NCBI GenBank assembly: GCA_963677325.2
Contig: CAXXGM010000013.1
Location: 186,001 to 250,000 of the forward strand
Reading direction: 5' to 3'
DNA from: G963677325 sp963677325
GTDB lineage: Bacteria; Bacteroidota; Bacteroidia; Bacteroidales; Prolixibacteraceae
DNA: 64,000 bases
Position numbers and translations under genes: made by a program. Shown here piece after piece: positions 25,665 to 34,839 of this stretch; the first letter of the stretch is position 1, and every line of letters starts with the position of its first letter. Under the pieces are notes generated by a model. The model saw only the letters and a program-made list of their open reading frames with translations, had not been told where the DNA came from and searched no databases.

Positions 25665-26117
25665 TCACAAGGCAAGAAGGCTTTTTACTTTGTCGGAAAT
25701 CAGTTTCCCATCAGCTTTACCGGAAAGCTCTTTGGAAGCCATTCCCATCACTTTTCCCATATCTTTCATGGAGGTGGCGCCAACCTTTTTGATTATCTCC
25801 GAAATTGCGGAGGAGAGTTCTTCGTCGCTCATTTGTTTCGGCAGATAAGTCTCATAAATTCTGACCTGTGCCATCTCAGGTTCGTACAAATCCATCCGGT
25901 TTTGCTGCTTGTAGATTTCAGCCGAATCCTGTCCCTGTTTTGCAAGTTTTGCAATGGCTTTGATTGTCACATCGTCTGGCAGATCTTCGCTCCCACCTTT
26001 TGCCGTTTTGGCCTCAATAAGCACCTTTTTAATGTTTCGTAAGGCTTCCAGCTTCTCCTTATCTCTTGCAAGCATGGCAGATTTTATGTCATCGCTTATC
26101 TGATCAAATAAACTCAT
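25665..26117 (-). CDS. yqeY: GatB/YqeY domain protein
   Basis: 150-residue single-domain relative of the tRNA-binding tail of GatB amidotransferase subunits. Typical features: ARDKEKLEALRNIKKVLIEA near the N-terminus, ETYLPKQMSDEEL in the middle and DMGKVMGMASKELSGKADGKLIS at the end. Free-standing YqeY proteins are widespread and thought to influence tRNA metabolism; no precise function is established. It follows the second ftsZ by 42 bp and is the last gene before the terminator, so it should be co-transcribed with division genes. Confidence 0.9.
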   Translation of the reverse strand: MSLFDQISDDIKSAMLARDKEKLEALRNIKKVLIEAKTAKGGSEDLPDDVTIKAIAKLAKQGQDSAEIYKQQNRMDLYEPEMAQVRIYETYLPKQMSDEELSSAISEIIKKVGATSMKDMGKVMGMASKELSGKADGKLISDKVKSLLAL

Positions 26118-26159
26118 GATAATATTTTTGAAAAATTATTATGCTAATTTACTAATTTT

Positions 26160-27572
26160 TTAATCCGCTTTGTCATGAAGGAAAGAATTATTCTTTTTTA
26201 ATTTGGGTCCTTCTTCCGGATTATTCGACAAAGAATACCTTGACATTTCCTTACCCTTATTCACGGTTGTTTTCTGATCTTTCATCTTACGACGTTCATA
26301 AGCAGGAATTTTGGATAACTGCTCAATATAGTCCTCCGTTTCATTAAAAAAGTTGACCTGCATAACCTTTTTCGCAGCTTCTGAAGGCCCTTCTGTAAAA
26401 GCTTCCATCCGGATGGGCTGATAAAGCTTTTTAATAATCTCATCCTTTTTATCGACCGGTTCTTCAGCGAAAATCGGGGAACGGTCACTGCTTTGCACCG
26501 GACCTTCATCCAGGAAGGCCTCCGGACAAGAATTTTTATCATCCACCAGGGACACTTTTTCCTTATTCGCAGGTTTGCTGCTGTTTAACTCAGGAATTGA
26601 ACTCGACTTGAACCCGGTGGCAATGACCGTCACACTGATTTGATCGTCCATTTCCGGATCAACAGCGACACCATAAATCAGGTCAGCGCTGTTCCCGGCC
26701 TTCTCCTGAACGTATTCATTGACAAGGTTCATCTCATCCATGGTTACCTCCTGCTTCTCTCCGGAGGTGATGTTAACAAGGATATTACGGGCTCCACGGA
26801 TATCGTTATTGTTCAGCAGAGGTGAATTTATAGCCCCCTCCACTGCCTTCATGGCCCTGTTATCCCCACTGGCATGGAAAGATCCCATGATAGCCACTCC
26901 CGAATTCTGCATCACCGTTCTCACATCTTCAAAATCAACATTGATGAAACCGGGACAGGTAATGATCTCGGCAATCCCTTTGGCTGCGATAGTCAAAATA
27001 TCATCGGCCATTGAAAAAGCCTTTGAAATGGGAAAGTCTCCATAGATTTCACGGATACGTTCATTATTTATAACCAGAAGAGAGTCAACATGATCCTCCA
27101 TTTCCCTGATCCCTTCAATTGCTTGCTGGATCCGAAGCCTTCCTTCATTCCGGAATGGTATTGAAACAATCCCAATGGTAAGAATCTTCCGGTCGCGTGC
27201 AACCTGGGCTATTATAGGCGCAGCCCCTGTTCCTGTTCCTCCTCCCATACCGGCTGTGATAAATACCATTTTGGTGTTCCCGGATAAAAGCTTACCGATA
27301 TCTTCAATGTTTTCTATAGCCGACTCACGCCCAACATCAGGTTTATTACCTGCACCGCGTCCTTCGGTCAGTTCGGAACCTAACTGGACTTTCAAAGGAA
27401 CAGGACTGTTCATCAGTGCCTGGGCATCAGTATTGCATACGGCAAAATCGACATCTTTAATTCCCTGCCGGTACATGTGATTGACAGCGTTACCCCCGCC
27501 GCCGCCAACTCCGATCACCTTTATTATCTTATCACCGCTGACGGGTAAATCAAATTCAATCAGTTCAGCCAT
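26160..27572 (-). CDS. ftsZ: Cell division GTPase FtsZ, copy A (keeps IPAY C-terminal peptide)
   Basis: 470 residues. The GTPase core has GVGGGGGNAVNHM, the tubulin signature GGGTGTGAAP and the T7 synergy loop NVDFEDV with its catalytic Asp residues, so polymerisation and hydrolysis should be normal. The core ends near residue 315; a charged linker leads to IPAYERR at 422-428, the conserved peptide that binds FtsA and other partners, followed by an unusual 42-residue basic tail. It is the distal of two adjacent ftsZ genes, separated from copy B by 125 bp holding a 14-nt tandem repeat. Because it keeps the partner-binding peptide I expect it to be the main Z-ring subunit. Confidence 0.95.
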   Translation of the reverse strand: MAELIEFDLPVSGDKIIKVIGVGGGGGNAVNHMYRQGIKDVDFAVCNTDAQALMNSPVPLKVQLGSELTEGRGAGNKPDVGRESAIENIEDIGKLLSGNTKMVFITAGMGGGTGTGAAPIIAQVARDRKILTIGIVSIPFRNEGRLRIQQAIEGIREMEDHVDSLLVINNERIREIYGDFPISKAFSMADDILTIAAKGIAEIITCPGFINVDFEDVRTVMQNSGVAIMGSFHASGDNRAMKAVEGAINSPLLNNNDIRGARNILVNITSGEKQEVTMDEMNLVNEYVQEKAGNSADLIYGVAVDPEMDDQISVTVIATGFKSSSIPELNSSKPANKEKVSLVDDKNSCPEAFLDEGPVQSSDRSPIFAEEPVDKKDEIIKKLYQPIRMEAFTEGPSEAAKKVMQVNFFNETEDYIEQLSKIPAYERRKMKDQKTTVNKGKEMSRYSLSNNPEEGPKLKKNNSFLHDKAD

Positions 27573-27596
27573 TATATTTATTTTTTATTATTTACT

Positions 27597-27666
27597 TCTT
27601 GTCATTTATTTCATGTCACCCACTTCGTGTCATTTAGCTCATGTCATTTATTTCATGTCATTGACC
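27597..27666. repeat. Five tandem 14-nt repeats between the ftsZ genes
   Basis: Consensus TCATGTCATTTATT; the five units start at 27597, 27611, 27625, 27639 and 27653, with degenerate TTAATGAC motifs continuing to about 27693. The array fills the region just upstream of ftsZ copy A, where a promoter or leader would be. Confidence 0.85.
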
Positions 27667-27697
27667 ATTAATGACTAATGACTATTAATGACATTCC

Positions 27698-29023
27698 CTA
27701 TTGATCTATCTCAGAATCATTTTCACTGAAAAGAGTATTAAATTGCCTTGTAAACCAATTGCTGATAGGTTCTGAACTATCCCCACCTTTTGGTTTTGGT
27801 CTTTTCTCCAGTTTGACCGCTCTTTCCTGACGTTCAGCTTCCAGTTTCCTCTCATCTTTCCTGATCGTAAAACTCCCCTCCGGATTGACATCAAATAAAG
27901 TTTCTGTTTCCTGAACGGGCTCAGCAAGCTCAGTTTTCTTTTCCTCTGGCTCCGTTTCATTCTGAGGAATTTCCGCAGCAGGTATTTTAACAGGAATGAT
28001 CACCGTTTCTTTTACAGGTTCCGGTCTCAAAATCCGGCTGGGATTTATTTCAAATCCTGTAGCGATAACAGTGACACTGATCTTATTGCCAAGACTTGGA
28101 TCATGTCCGTTACCCCAGATGATATTGGCATTATCGCCCGCAGCATTCTGAAGATAATCTATAATGTCCCCGATTTCTCCCATGCGGACTTCATCATCAC
28201 CCGAAGTGATATTGAGAAGTATATTCTCAGTTCCATAAATATCATTGCTGTCCAGCAGAGGAGATTTCAATGCCTCTTCGGCTGCTTTCAGTGCTCTGTT
28301 TTCACCTTCCGCAAATCCGGTGCCCATGATGAATACCCCGCTTTCACGCATGACGGTATTCACATCGGCAAAGTCAATGTTGATATTGCCGTGAAGGGTG
28401 ATAATCTCAGCACAGCCTTTAACGGCCGCCGCCACAATATTATCCGCCTGTGCAAAACCAGCCCTGGCAGGAAGATCTCCGTAAACCTTGTGCAGATTTT
28501 CATTGCTGATTACCAGCAGACTATCTACATACCGCTCCAGCTTTTTGATACCTTCCACTGCTTGCTCATACCGGAGACGACCTTCTTTGACAGAAGGAAG
28601 GGTTACAACCGCAATGGTAAGAATATCCATTTCACGGGCCAGCTGAGCAATTACAGGCGCGGCTCCGGTTCCCGTGCCTCCACCCATACCCGCTGTGATA
28701 AAACACATTTTAGTGCCTGTTTCAAGAACTTCCCGGATTTCAGCAAGGTTTTCAATGGCAGCCTGTTCTCCACGCTTAGGCTTGTTCCCGGCTCCCCGGC
28801 CTTCTGTGAGCGATACCCCAAGCTGAACTTTAACCGGAACAGGACTGGCGACCAGTGCCTGGGCATCCGTATTACAGACCAGGAAATCAACTCCGGCTAT
28901 TCCTTCGCGGAACATGTGATTGACTGCATTTCCTCCGCCGCCGCCAACTCCAATTACTTTAATGATGGAATGATAATCGTGTTGAAACCCAAAATTCAAC
29001 AAATCCTCTGCCTGATTTTCCAT
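27698..29023 (-). CDS. ftsZ: FtsZ paralogue, copy B (lacks IPAY C-terminal peptide)
   Basis: 441 residues, about 60% identical to copy A over the GTPase core by eye. GGGTGTGAAP and the T7 loop NIDFADV are intact, so it should bind and hydrolyse GTP. Differences: LPSVKEGRLR replaces the PF-x-x-EG motif kept in copy A, and the C-terminus has no IPAY-type peptide; instead it ends with WFTRQFNTLF and an acidic tail after a long Glu/Pro/Val linker. It lies directly after ftsA (17 bp), the normal ftsZ position. It may co-assemble with copy A or modulate it; this is inference. Confidence 0.92.
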   Translation of the reverse strand: MENQAEDLLNFGFQHDYHSIIKVIGVGGGGGNAVNHMFREGIAGVDFLVCNTDAQALVASPVPVKVQLGVSLTEGRGAGNKPKRGEQAAIENLAEIREVLETGTKMCFITAGMGGGTGTGAAPVIAQLAREMDILTIAVVTLPSVKEGRLRYEQAVEGIKKLERYVDSLLVISNENLHKVYGDLPARAGFAQADNIVAAAVKGCAEIITLHGNINIDFADVNTVMRESGVFIMGTGFAEGENRALKAAEEALKSPLLDSNDIYGTENILLNITSGDDEVRMGEIGDIIDYLQNAAGDNANIIWGNGHDPSLGNKISVTVIATGFEINPSRILRPEPVKETVIIPVKIPAAEIPQNETEPEEKKTELAEPVQETETLFDVNPEGSFTIRKDERKLEAERQERAVKLEKRPKPKGGDSSEPISNWFTRQFNTLFSENDSEIDQ

Positions 29024-29040
29024 TTTATTGTAATATTGAA

Positions 29041-30375
29041 TTAATTTACCGTTTGATCCTCGTCGTCAGCAAGAAGTCCACTGATACCAACTTTAGCCTT
29101 TCCAAATAAATCAGATACCATGTTCTTTATTCCGGATGTCTGAGGTCTGGAAATTGGTCTTACCCTGGTTTCCTCGTGTATTTCATTGGAAACGACTGAC
29201 CCCTGAGAATATTTCTGACTTCTTGCCTGATACAATCCATTGACCAGCAATCCCATCAAAGTGGATGATTCCGGGTTAGTTACCTTATCCAGGAAGAGCT
29301 GTTCTTTCATGGGCATAACTGGTTTACCGAATCGGACATCCAGCCCGGTAAGATAACTGACCAGCTTATCTATTTCCCTCATTTTGGCTCCTCCTCCGGA
29401 TAAAACAATTCCTGCTCCGAGTTTATTGAGCAGTCCGGTAGATTCCATCTGAAAATTGATTCCCTCGATAATCTCCTCCAATCTGGCCTGTATTATTCCT
29501 GCAAGATTCCTGAAGCTTATTTCTCTCGCTTGCCATCCTTCCACTTCAGGAATCTGGGCAAATTTGTTGTCAGGGGCAAGATCGCTGAATGCATATCCGC
29601 ACTGAACTTTCAACATTTCAGCATGACGCGGTATGATGTTGCATCCCTCTCTGATATCATTTGAAATCACATTGCCTCCAAAAGGAAGTTCTGTGGCTAA
29701 TCTCAATTTATTCCCGTAATACAAGGATATTCCTGTAGTGCCCGCCCCAAAATCCAACAAAACGACCCCCGCTTCCTTCTCATCCCGGGAGAGAAAAGAG
29801 GACCCTTGAACAAAGGGATTAATAAAAGCCGAAGCCAGCTCATACCCGGCCTTTTCAATACTGCGCTGAAGATTCTGGTGATAAGTATCCGAAGCCGTAA
29901 TAACCCCGAAAAAGCCCTCGACCTTCCGTCCGGCCATTCCGACAGGATTTTGTATCCCCTTTTCTCCATCCACAATATACTCCTGTGGAATCAGGTGATA
30001 GACCTTCTCTCCGGGTCCGGTCGAATAGCGGTGCGCTTCTTCAAGTAATGAATTTATCAGACTCTGTGATACCTCCATGTTTTCTGTCATGCGATATCCG
30101 GAAACTTGCCTGTTAAAGATTTTCTGTCCCGATATCCCGGCAAAGATTTTTCTTACCCGTACGTTTAATTCCCGTTCAAGGGCACTTACTACCGAACGGA
30201 TAGATGTGGCAGCCTCATCGATATTTACAACAACCCCGTTACGGACTCCCTTTGAAATCCCCTCTGCATAAGCCAGGACTTCCAGTTTCCCATCTGTTGT
30301 GAAACGCCCTATTGCGGCTCTGTCTTTCGATGTGCCAATGTCAATTGCTGCCACTAACTCTCTTGTCAGATTCAT
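29041..30375 (-). CDS. ftsA: Cell division actin-like protein FtsA
   Basis: 444 residues. Actin-fold ATP-binding blocks are visible: VAAIDIGTSKDRAAIG (phosphate 1), LLDFGAGTTGISLYYG (phosphate 2) and GIVLSGGGAKM (adenosine). A 1C-like domain with Bacteroidota features follows the first block. The C-terminus has an amphipathic stretch (IKNMVSDLFGKAKVGISGLL), the likely membrane-targeting helix, ahead of an acidic end. FtsA tethers FtsZ filaments to the membrane. It sits 5 bp after ftsQ and 17 bp before ftsZ copy B. Confidence 0.95.
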   Translation of the reverse strand: MNLTRELVAAIDIGTSKDRAAIGRFTTDGKLEVLAYAEGISKGVRNGVVVNIDEAATSIRSVVSALERELNVRVRKIFAGISGQKIFNRQVSGYRMTENMEVSQSLINSLLEEAHRYSTGPGEKVYHLIPQEYIVDGEKGIQNPVGMAGRKVEGFFGVITASDTYHQNLQRSIEKAGYELASAFINPFVQGSSFLSRDEKEAGVVLLDFGAGTTGISLYYGNKLRLATELPFGGNVISNDIREGCNIIPRHAEMLKVQCGYAFSDLAPDNKFAQIPEVEGWQAREISFRNLAGIIQARLEEIIEGINFQMESTGLLNKLGAGIVLSGGGAKMREIDKLVSYLTGLDVRFGKPVMPMKEQLFLDKVTNPESSTLMGLLVNGLYQARSQKYSQGSVVSNEIHEETRVRPISRPQTSGIKNMVSDLFGKAKVGISGLLADDEDQTVN

Positions 30376-30380
30376 GGTAT

Positions 30381-31133
30381 TTATTTTTTAGTACAGACTA
30401 TTTGGTTTAAATATTTTGCATTTATGGTCTTATAGATCGTCCATCCGCCCGTTTTAAATCCCTCCGAATACAAGGCTTTAAGATTGCGAAATTTAATTAA
30501 ATAATCGTCAGGTGGACCAAATAAAATCGTTTGTTCTCCAACTCTTGGAACCATTGTCAGGTCACCCTTGGGACCGACATAAATCTGATCGATTTGTGCA
30601 CCCCAAAACTTATCCTCATTGAGATAAAAAATCAGCGGAAGCAATTTTTCTTTTGCATATTCATTCGAAAAATTTCCTCCTACAATGATCACCCTCGGTG
30701 TAAAGCGCGGAGACCAGTTAATGGATTTCCCGTATTGATCCACATAATAGGTCCGGCCGAATCCCATAACCCTGCATACCGGCGTTCTTTGTCTTATCCT
30801 CACCACAAGCGAGCCGGCATTCTTTACTCCATTGTTGTAAACATTTGTATAAACCGAAACTTCCTCAATGGCGTGAATTTTTTGCAGTCCTTCCTCAATT
30901 TTCCTCAGTCGTAAATTATTTATTTCTCTCCCGAAAATACTACCGTAATTGGCCTTGACCCATTGCTCGATATCACTGCTTTTCAAAAAATTAATATCAG
31001 AAGAATCCGTAATGGCCACCTTCACATCCCGGCAAACCAGTTTTTTACTTTGAATTACAGAAAAACCAAAGGACACCGTAACCATAATTACAGCCAAAGA
31101 CCATAGAGTAATGCGGATAATCTTCTTAGCCAT
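30381..31133 (-). CDS. ftsQ: Cell division protein FtsQ
   Basis: 250 residues. One N-terminal transmembrane segment (about 8-25) precedes a POTRA-like region (LKSSDIEQWVKANYGSIFG, IHAIEEVSVYTNVYNNG) and a beta domain (RIRQRTPVCRV, YYVDQYGKSINWS). This is the short Bacteroidota form. FtsQ links early and late divisome proteins in the periplasm. Its start overlaps the murC stop by 8 bp. Confidence 0.9.
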   Translation of the reverse strand: MAKKIIRITLWSLAVIMVTVSFGFSVIQSKKLVCRDVKVAITDSSDINFLKSSDIEQWVKANYGSIFGREINNLRLRKIEEGLQKIHAIEEVSVYTNVYNNGVKNAGSLVVRIRQRTPVCRVMGFGRTYYVDQYGKSINWSPRFTPRVIIVGGNFSNEYAKEKLLPLIFYLNEDKFWGAQIDQIYVGPKGDLTMVPRVGEQTILFGPPDDYLIKFRNLKALYSEGFKTGGWTIYKTINAKYLNQIVCTKK

Positions 31134-32514
31134 TTTCCCTCTCCTTCAGGTATTCAGTTATCGGTTCAGCCAGTCGGTCGATGTCACCGGCTCCTAAAGT
31201 TAACAGTATTTCGGGATTATAATGATCAAGGATTGATGGAAAATCTTTCCTTTCACAGCGAATTTTATTCCCGTTTTTCATATATTTTAAAATCAGACCG
31301 GTATCCACTCCTTCAATAGGTTCCTCCCTCGCAGGATAAATTTCCATCACCAGGGCTTCATCAAGCAGATCCAGGCTTTTTGCAAATCCCTCTGCAAAAT
31401 CCCTTGTTCTTGTGAAAAGATGAGGCTGGAATATTCCGGTTATTTTTCGGCCCGGATAGAGATCCCTCACCGATTGGATAGTCGCCTCAAGTTCCCTTGG
31501 ATGATGTGCATAATCGTCGATATAGATTGTGTTATGGCCCGAATAACGGATATCAAATCTGCGTACCACCCCCTTGTATTGAGGAAGTGCTGCACTGATT
31601 TCCTCTTCTTTCACACCATTCAGCAAAGCGGCACTGCATGCTGCCACAGCATTTTCTACATTCAGCAGCCCGGGATAGGAAAGCTTAAGATCCTTAATTT
31701 CGCCAAAGGGAGTTTTTAAATCAAAATGATAGGCTCCCTCTTTGACCATGATGTTCTTTGCGGCAAAATCAGCTTCCCCGGTTATGGAATAACTGTAATA
31801 CCGGATATCTTTTCTCCGGTCCTGCTTTATATCAAGTCCATTCCTGTAGATTAAAGCTCCTGAGGATTTTATCTGACTAATAAAATCATTAAATGAATGA
31901 ATAAGCTCCTCATGATTTCCGTAAATATCCAGATGATCGGCATCCATGTAAGTAACAACGGCTGTGTCAGGATGAAGCTGAAGGAAAGACCGGTCAAATT
32001 CATCTGCTTCCACCACGATATATTCACTGTTGGTTACCGGAAGCAAGAGATTGGTATTGTAATTTTTTGATATCCCTCCCATAAAAGCAGAACAACCGAT
32101 CGCGGAATTTTTCATCAGATGGGCTGTCATGGTAGTGACAGAAGTTTTTCCATGAGTTCCTGCAATGGCAATGCATTTTTTCCCTGATGTAAGGATTCCG
32201 AGAATCTGGGACCTTTTATAAATATGGAAATTATTTCTGCGCAGATATTCCATCTCAGGAAATGATTCAGGCACAGCAGGAGTAAAGATCACAAGGGTTG
32301 ACTCTTTTTCAGCCACTGCAGGAATTCTATTCAGGTCCGCTTCATAATGCACAGGGATACCCTCATTTTCCAGATCCTTGGTCAGAGAAGAAGGTGTTTT
32401 ATCATATCCTTCTACCACCTTCCCGGTAAAACTGAAAAACCTTGCAAGGGCGCTCATTCCGATACCCCCGATTCCAAGAAGATAAACTTTCTTTATATTT
32501 TCTGTTTCAATCAT
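31126..32514 (-). CDS. murC: UDP-N-acetylmuramate-L-alanine ligase
   Basis: 462 residues. GIGGIGMSALARFF is the N-terminal UDP-binding glycine loop, AGTHGKTSVTTM the ATP P-loop, and YIDDYAHHPRELEATI the C-terminal ligase motif. It adds the first residue of the murein stem peptide to UDP-MurNAc. Overlaps ftsQ (8 bp) and murG (4 bp), so translation is likely coupled along this stretch. Confidence 0.97.
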   Translation of the reverse strand: MIETENIKKVYLLGIGGIGMSALARFFSFTGKVVEGYDKTPSSLTKDLENEGIPVHYEADLNRIPAVAEKESTLVIFTPAVPESFPEMEYLRRNNFHIYKRSQILGILTSGKKCIAIAGTHGKTSVTTMTAHLMKNSAIGCSAFMGGISKNYNTNLLLPVTNSEYIVVEADEFDRSFLQLHPDTAVVTYMDADHLDIYGNHEELIHSFNDFISQIKSSGALIYRNGLDIKQDRRKDIRYYSYSITGEADFAAKNIMVKEGAYHFDLKTPFGEIKDLKLSYPGLLNVENAVAACSAALLNGVKEEEISAALPQYKGVVRRFDIRYSGHNTIYIDDYAHHPRELEATIQSVRDLYPGRKITGIFQPHLFTRTRDFAEGFAKSLDLLDEALVMEIYPAREEPIEGVDTGLILKYMKNGNKIRCERKDFPSILDHYNPEILLTLGAGDIDRLAEPITEYLKERENG

Positions 32515-33620
32515 CTTTTTTCTTTAAGTAAGGAAGCTATCACTTCCACAATATCTTTTGTTGAATCCGGCGTCGCTAATTTTCGAATGTTTTGTGACAG
32601 CGCTTCACATCTTTTTTGATCTTTCACCAGATCAAGAGCCACATCCACCAGGGTGTCGACCGAATCAAAATCCCTGACAAGAATGGCAGCATTTTTTTCA
32701 ACCAGCGACAGGGCGTTATGTGTCTGATGATCCTCTGCAACATTGGGGGATGGAACCAGAACAGATGGCTTCCCCACCAAACACAGCTCAGAAATTGTGC
32801 CGGCCCCTGCCCGTGATACCACTACATCCGCCACTGAAAACGCAAGGTCCATTCTTGATATGAATTCATGAACTTTCACATTCCGAACAGGATCCTTGGC
32901 CAGACTGGAGTTGATATCTGCATAATAATACTTCCCCGTCTGCCAGATTACCTGAACCTCCGAATTCCTGATTTTATCCAGCCCCGCGCTGATACTTTGA
33001 TTTATCGTACGTGCCCCCAGACTTCCTCCTAAAACAAGGATCACAGGCTTCCCGGAATCAATTCCAAAATATTCAGAAGCTTCTTCTTTTTTATCAGGGT
33101 TCACCATCAGTCCGCGTCGTACAGGATTACCGGTATAAACTATTTTTTCTGCAGGAAAAAACCGATCCATTTTATCGTATGCCACACAAATTCTTTTGGC
33201 CTTCTTCCCCAGGATTTTATTGGTCACACCCGCATAAGAGTTTTGTTCCTGTAAAACGGTTGGAATCTTCAGGTTATTGGCTTGCCGGAGAACCGGACCG
33301 CTGGCATACCCCCCCACACCGATCACCACATCCGGTTTAAATTCCTTTACCACTTTCTTCGCCTTTGATAATGACCTGATCAGCTTTGGTACAAAAGAAA
33401 GATTTCTCCATAGTTCTCCTCTGTGAAATCCGGCCACGGGTAAACCAGTGATAGGATAACCTGCCAGTGGAACTTTTTCCATCTCCATTTTACCCTCTGC
33501 TCCGACAAAAAGAATGTCGCAGTCCGGAAAACGTTCCTTTAAACCATCTGCAATAGATAGCGCAGGAAAAATATGTCCTCCTGTACCTCCTCCGCTGATT
33601 ATGAATTTATATCTGCTCAT
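32511..33620 (-). CDS. murG: UDP-GlcNAc:lipid I GlcNAc transferase
   Basis: The start is placed at 33620 (MSRYKFIISGGGTGGHIFPA), giving a 369-residue protein and a 14-bp overlap with ftsW; an ORF to 33650 adds ten unlikely residues. GGGTGGH is the glycine-rich membrane/donor loop and AGAGTISELCLVGKPSVLVPSP the nucleotide-sugar motif. MurG makes lipid II on the cytoplasmic membrane face. Confidence 0.96.
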   Translation of the reverse strand: MSRYKFIISGGGTGGHIFPALSIADGLKERFPDCDILFVGAEGKMEMEKVPLAGYPITGLPVAGFHRGELWRNLSFVPKLIRSLSKAKKVVKEFKPDVVIGVGGYASGPVLRQANNLKIPTVLQEQNSYAGVTNKILGKKAKRICVAYDKMDRFFPAEKIVYTGNPVRRGLMVNPDKKEEASEYFGIDSGKPVILVLGGSLGARTINQSISAGLDKIRNSEVQVIWQTGKYYYADINSSLAKDPVRNVKVHEFISRMDLAFSVADVVVSRAGAGTISELCLVGKPSVLVPSPNVAEDHQTHNALSLVEKNAAILVRDFDSVDTLVDVALDLVKDQKRCEALSQNIRKLATPDSTKDIVEVIASLLKEKR

Positions 33621-34836
33621 TTTTCGATAATGAAACATCTTCATCTGCAAGTACTGCTTCCGGATGAAAGTTCTCTTCTACTTCATCTTTTGACTCCTGG
33701 TCAGTTTCAGAACTCACACTCAGAATTAGCCCAAAAGTAAGTGCCGTAAAAACCTGTGAGGTTCCTCCCCAGCTCACCCACGGAAGCGGTTGTCCCGTCA
33801 CGGGAAGGGCTCCGGAAGAGACCCCCATATTGATCATGGCCTGCAAAATTATAATCGCCACTGCACCTGTTGCCAGAAATACAGGATAGGTCCGGGTGCA
33901 CCTCCGGATGATTATCCCTCCGCGAGTTAAGAAAATCAGATACAAAAGCGGAACTCCCACCCCTCCGATTAAACCATATTCTTCGATAATAATGGAATAA
34001 ATAAAATCGTTATAGGCAGCACTCATAAAATTACTCACATAGCTTTTACCGGCTCCAACTCCTGTAATGCCTCCCCGATGGATCGCCACCTTAGCAAAAT
34101 CCGCCTGTGTAAGACCTTCTTCGGAGGCCTTATCTCCTTTGATGTGCCGTTCAATACGAGCCCGTACTGTTTGAATACGGCCAAATCTTCCGTGCTCCGG
34201 AAGAAGGGGAGCCGCAAAGTAGATGACAAGGACCAGGGCAATTCCGGCTACGAAAACCAATCCAATGTACTTGACAGGTATACGTCCCACAAACATCATT
34301 ATGAGTGTAGTACCCATCAGCAGAACAGCAGAGGAAAAGTTAGCCATGGAAATCAACAAACACAAAATCCCAACTCCTGTCATAATTTTGATAAATGCGA
34401 TGCGCAACTGACCCTTATCTTTTTGATTTTTTGCCAGCATCCTGGCTACCCACATCACCAGGGCTACTTTTGCTAATTCGGCGGGCTGAAAACTGATAAA
34501 CCCCAAAGGAAGAGTCCGTCCCGTGCTTTCGCCTGATCTTCCGATAGCCAGTCCAAGCAACACAAACACGATCGCAACAAGCAGTGCAAAATTGGCAATT
34601 TTATTATAAAACTTTACCGGAATATAATTCAGCATGACGATAATGGCAGCATATCCAATCCCCTGATAAATTAACTGGCGCATGATGTAATAGGTCGTAT
34701 TGCCCCCTGCCTGCCGGTAAGCAAGCGCACCAGTAGAACTGTAAACAATCAGAAGTGAAAGGCAGGATAATCCCACCAGTACCATCCAGATTATACGGTC
34801 ACCCTTAATATACTTTTTTAATTCTCCGGTATCCAT
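33607..34836 (-). CDS. ftsW: Septal peptidoglycan polymerase FtsW (SEDS)
   Basis: 409 residues with about ten membrane segments. SEDS landmarks: SFQPAELAKVALVMWVAR, a large periplasmic loop with RIQTVRARIERHI and the final GQPLPWVSWGGTSQ motif. The C-terminus is an acidic cytoplasmic tail. FtsW polymerises lipid II together with FtsI, encoded upstream. Placement between murD and murG matches the conserved cluster. Confidence 0.96.
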   Translation of the reverse strand: MDTGELKKYIKGDRIIWMVLVGLSCLSLLIVYSSTGALAYRQAGGNTTYYIMRQLIYQGIGYAAIIVMLNYIPVKFYNKIANFALLVAIVFVLLGLAIGRSGESTGRTLPLGFISFQPAELAKVALVMWVARMLAKNQKDKGQLRIAFIKIMTGVGILCLLISMANFSSAVLLMGTTLIMMFVGRIPVKYIGLVFVAGIALVLVIYFAAPLLPEHGRFGRIQTVRARIERHIKGDKASEEGLTQADFAKVAIHRGGITGVGAGKSYVSNFMSAAYNDFIYSIIIEEYGLIGGVGVPLLYLIFLTRGGIIIRRCTRTYPVFLATGAVAIIILQAMINMGVSSGALPVTGQPLPWVSWGGTSQVFTALTFGLILSVSSETDQESKDEVEENFHPEAVLADEDVSLSKNEQI

Positions 34837-34839
34837 TAA

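Noticed and set aside
28103..29044. 313-codon plus-strand ORF antisense to ftsZ copy B
   Set aside because: Runs fully opposite to a certain gene; its translation has no domain features and reflects codon bias of the complementary strand.
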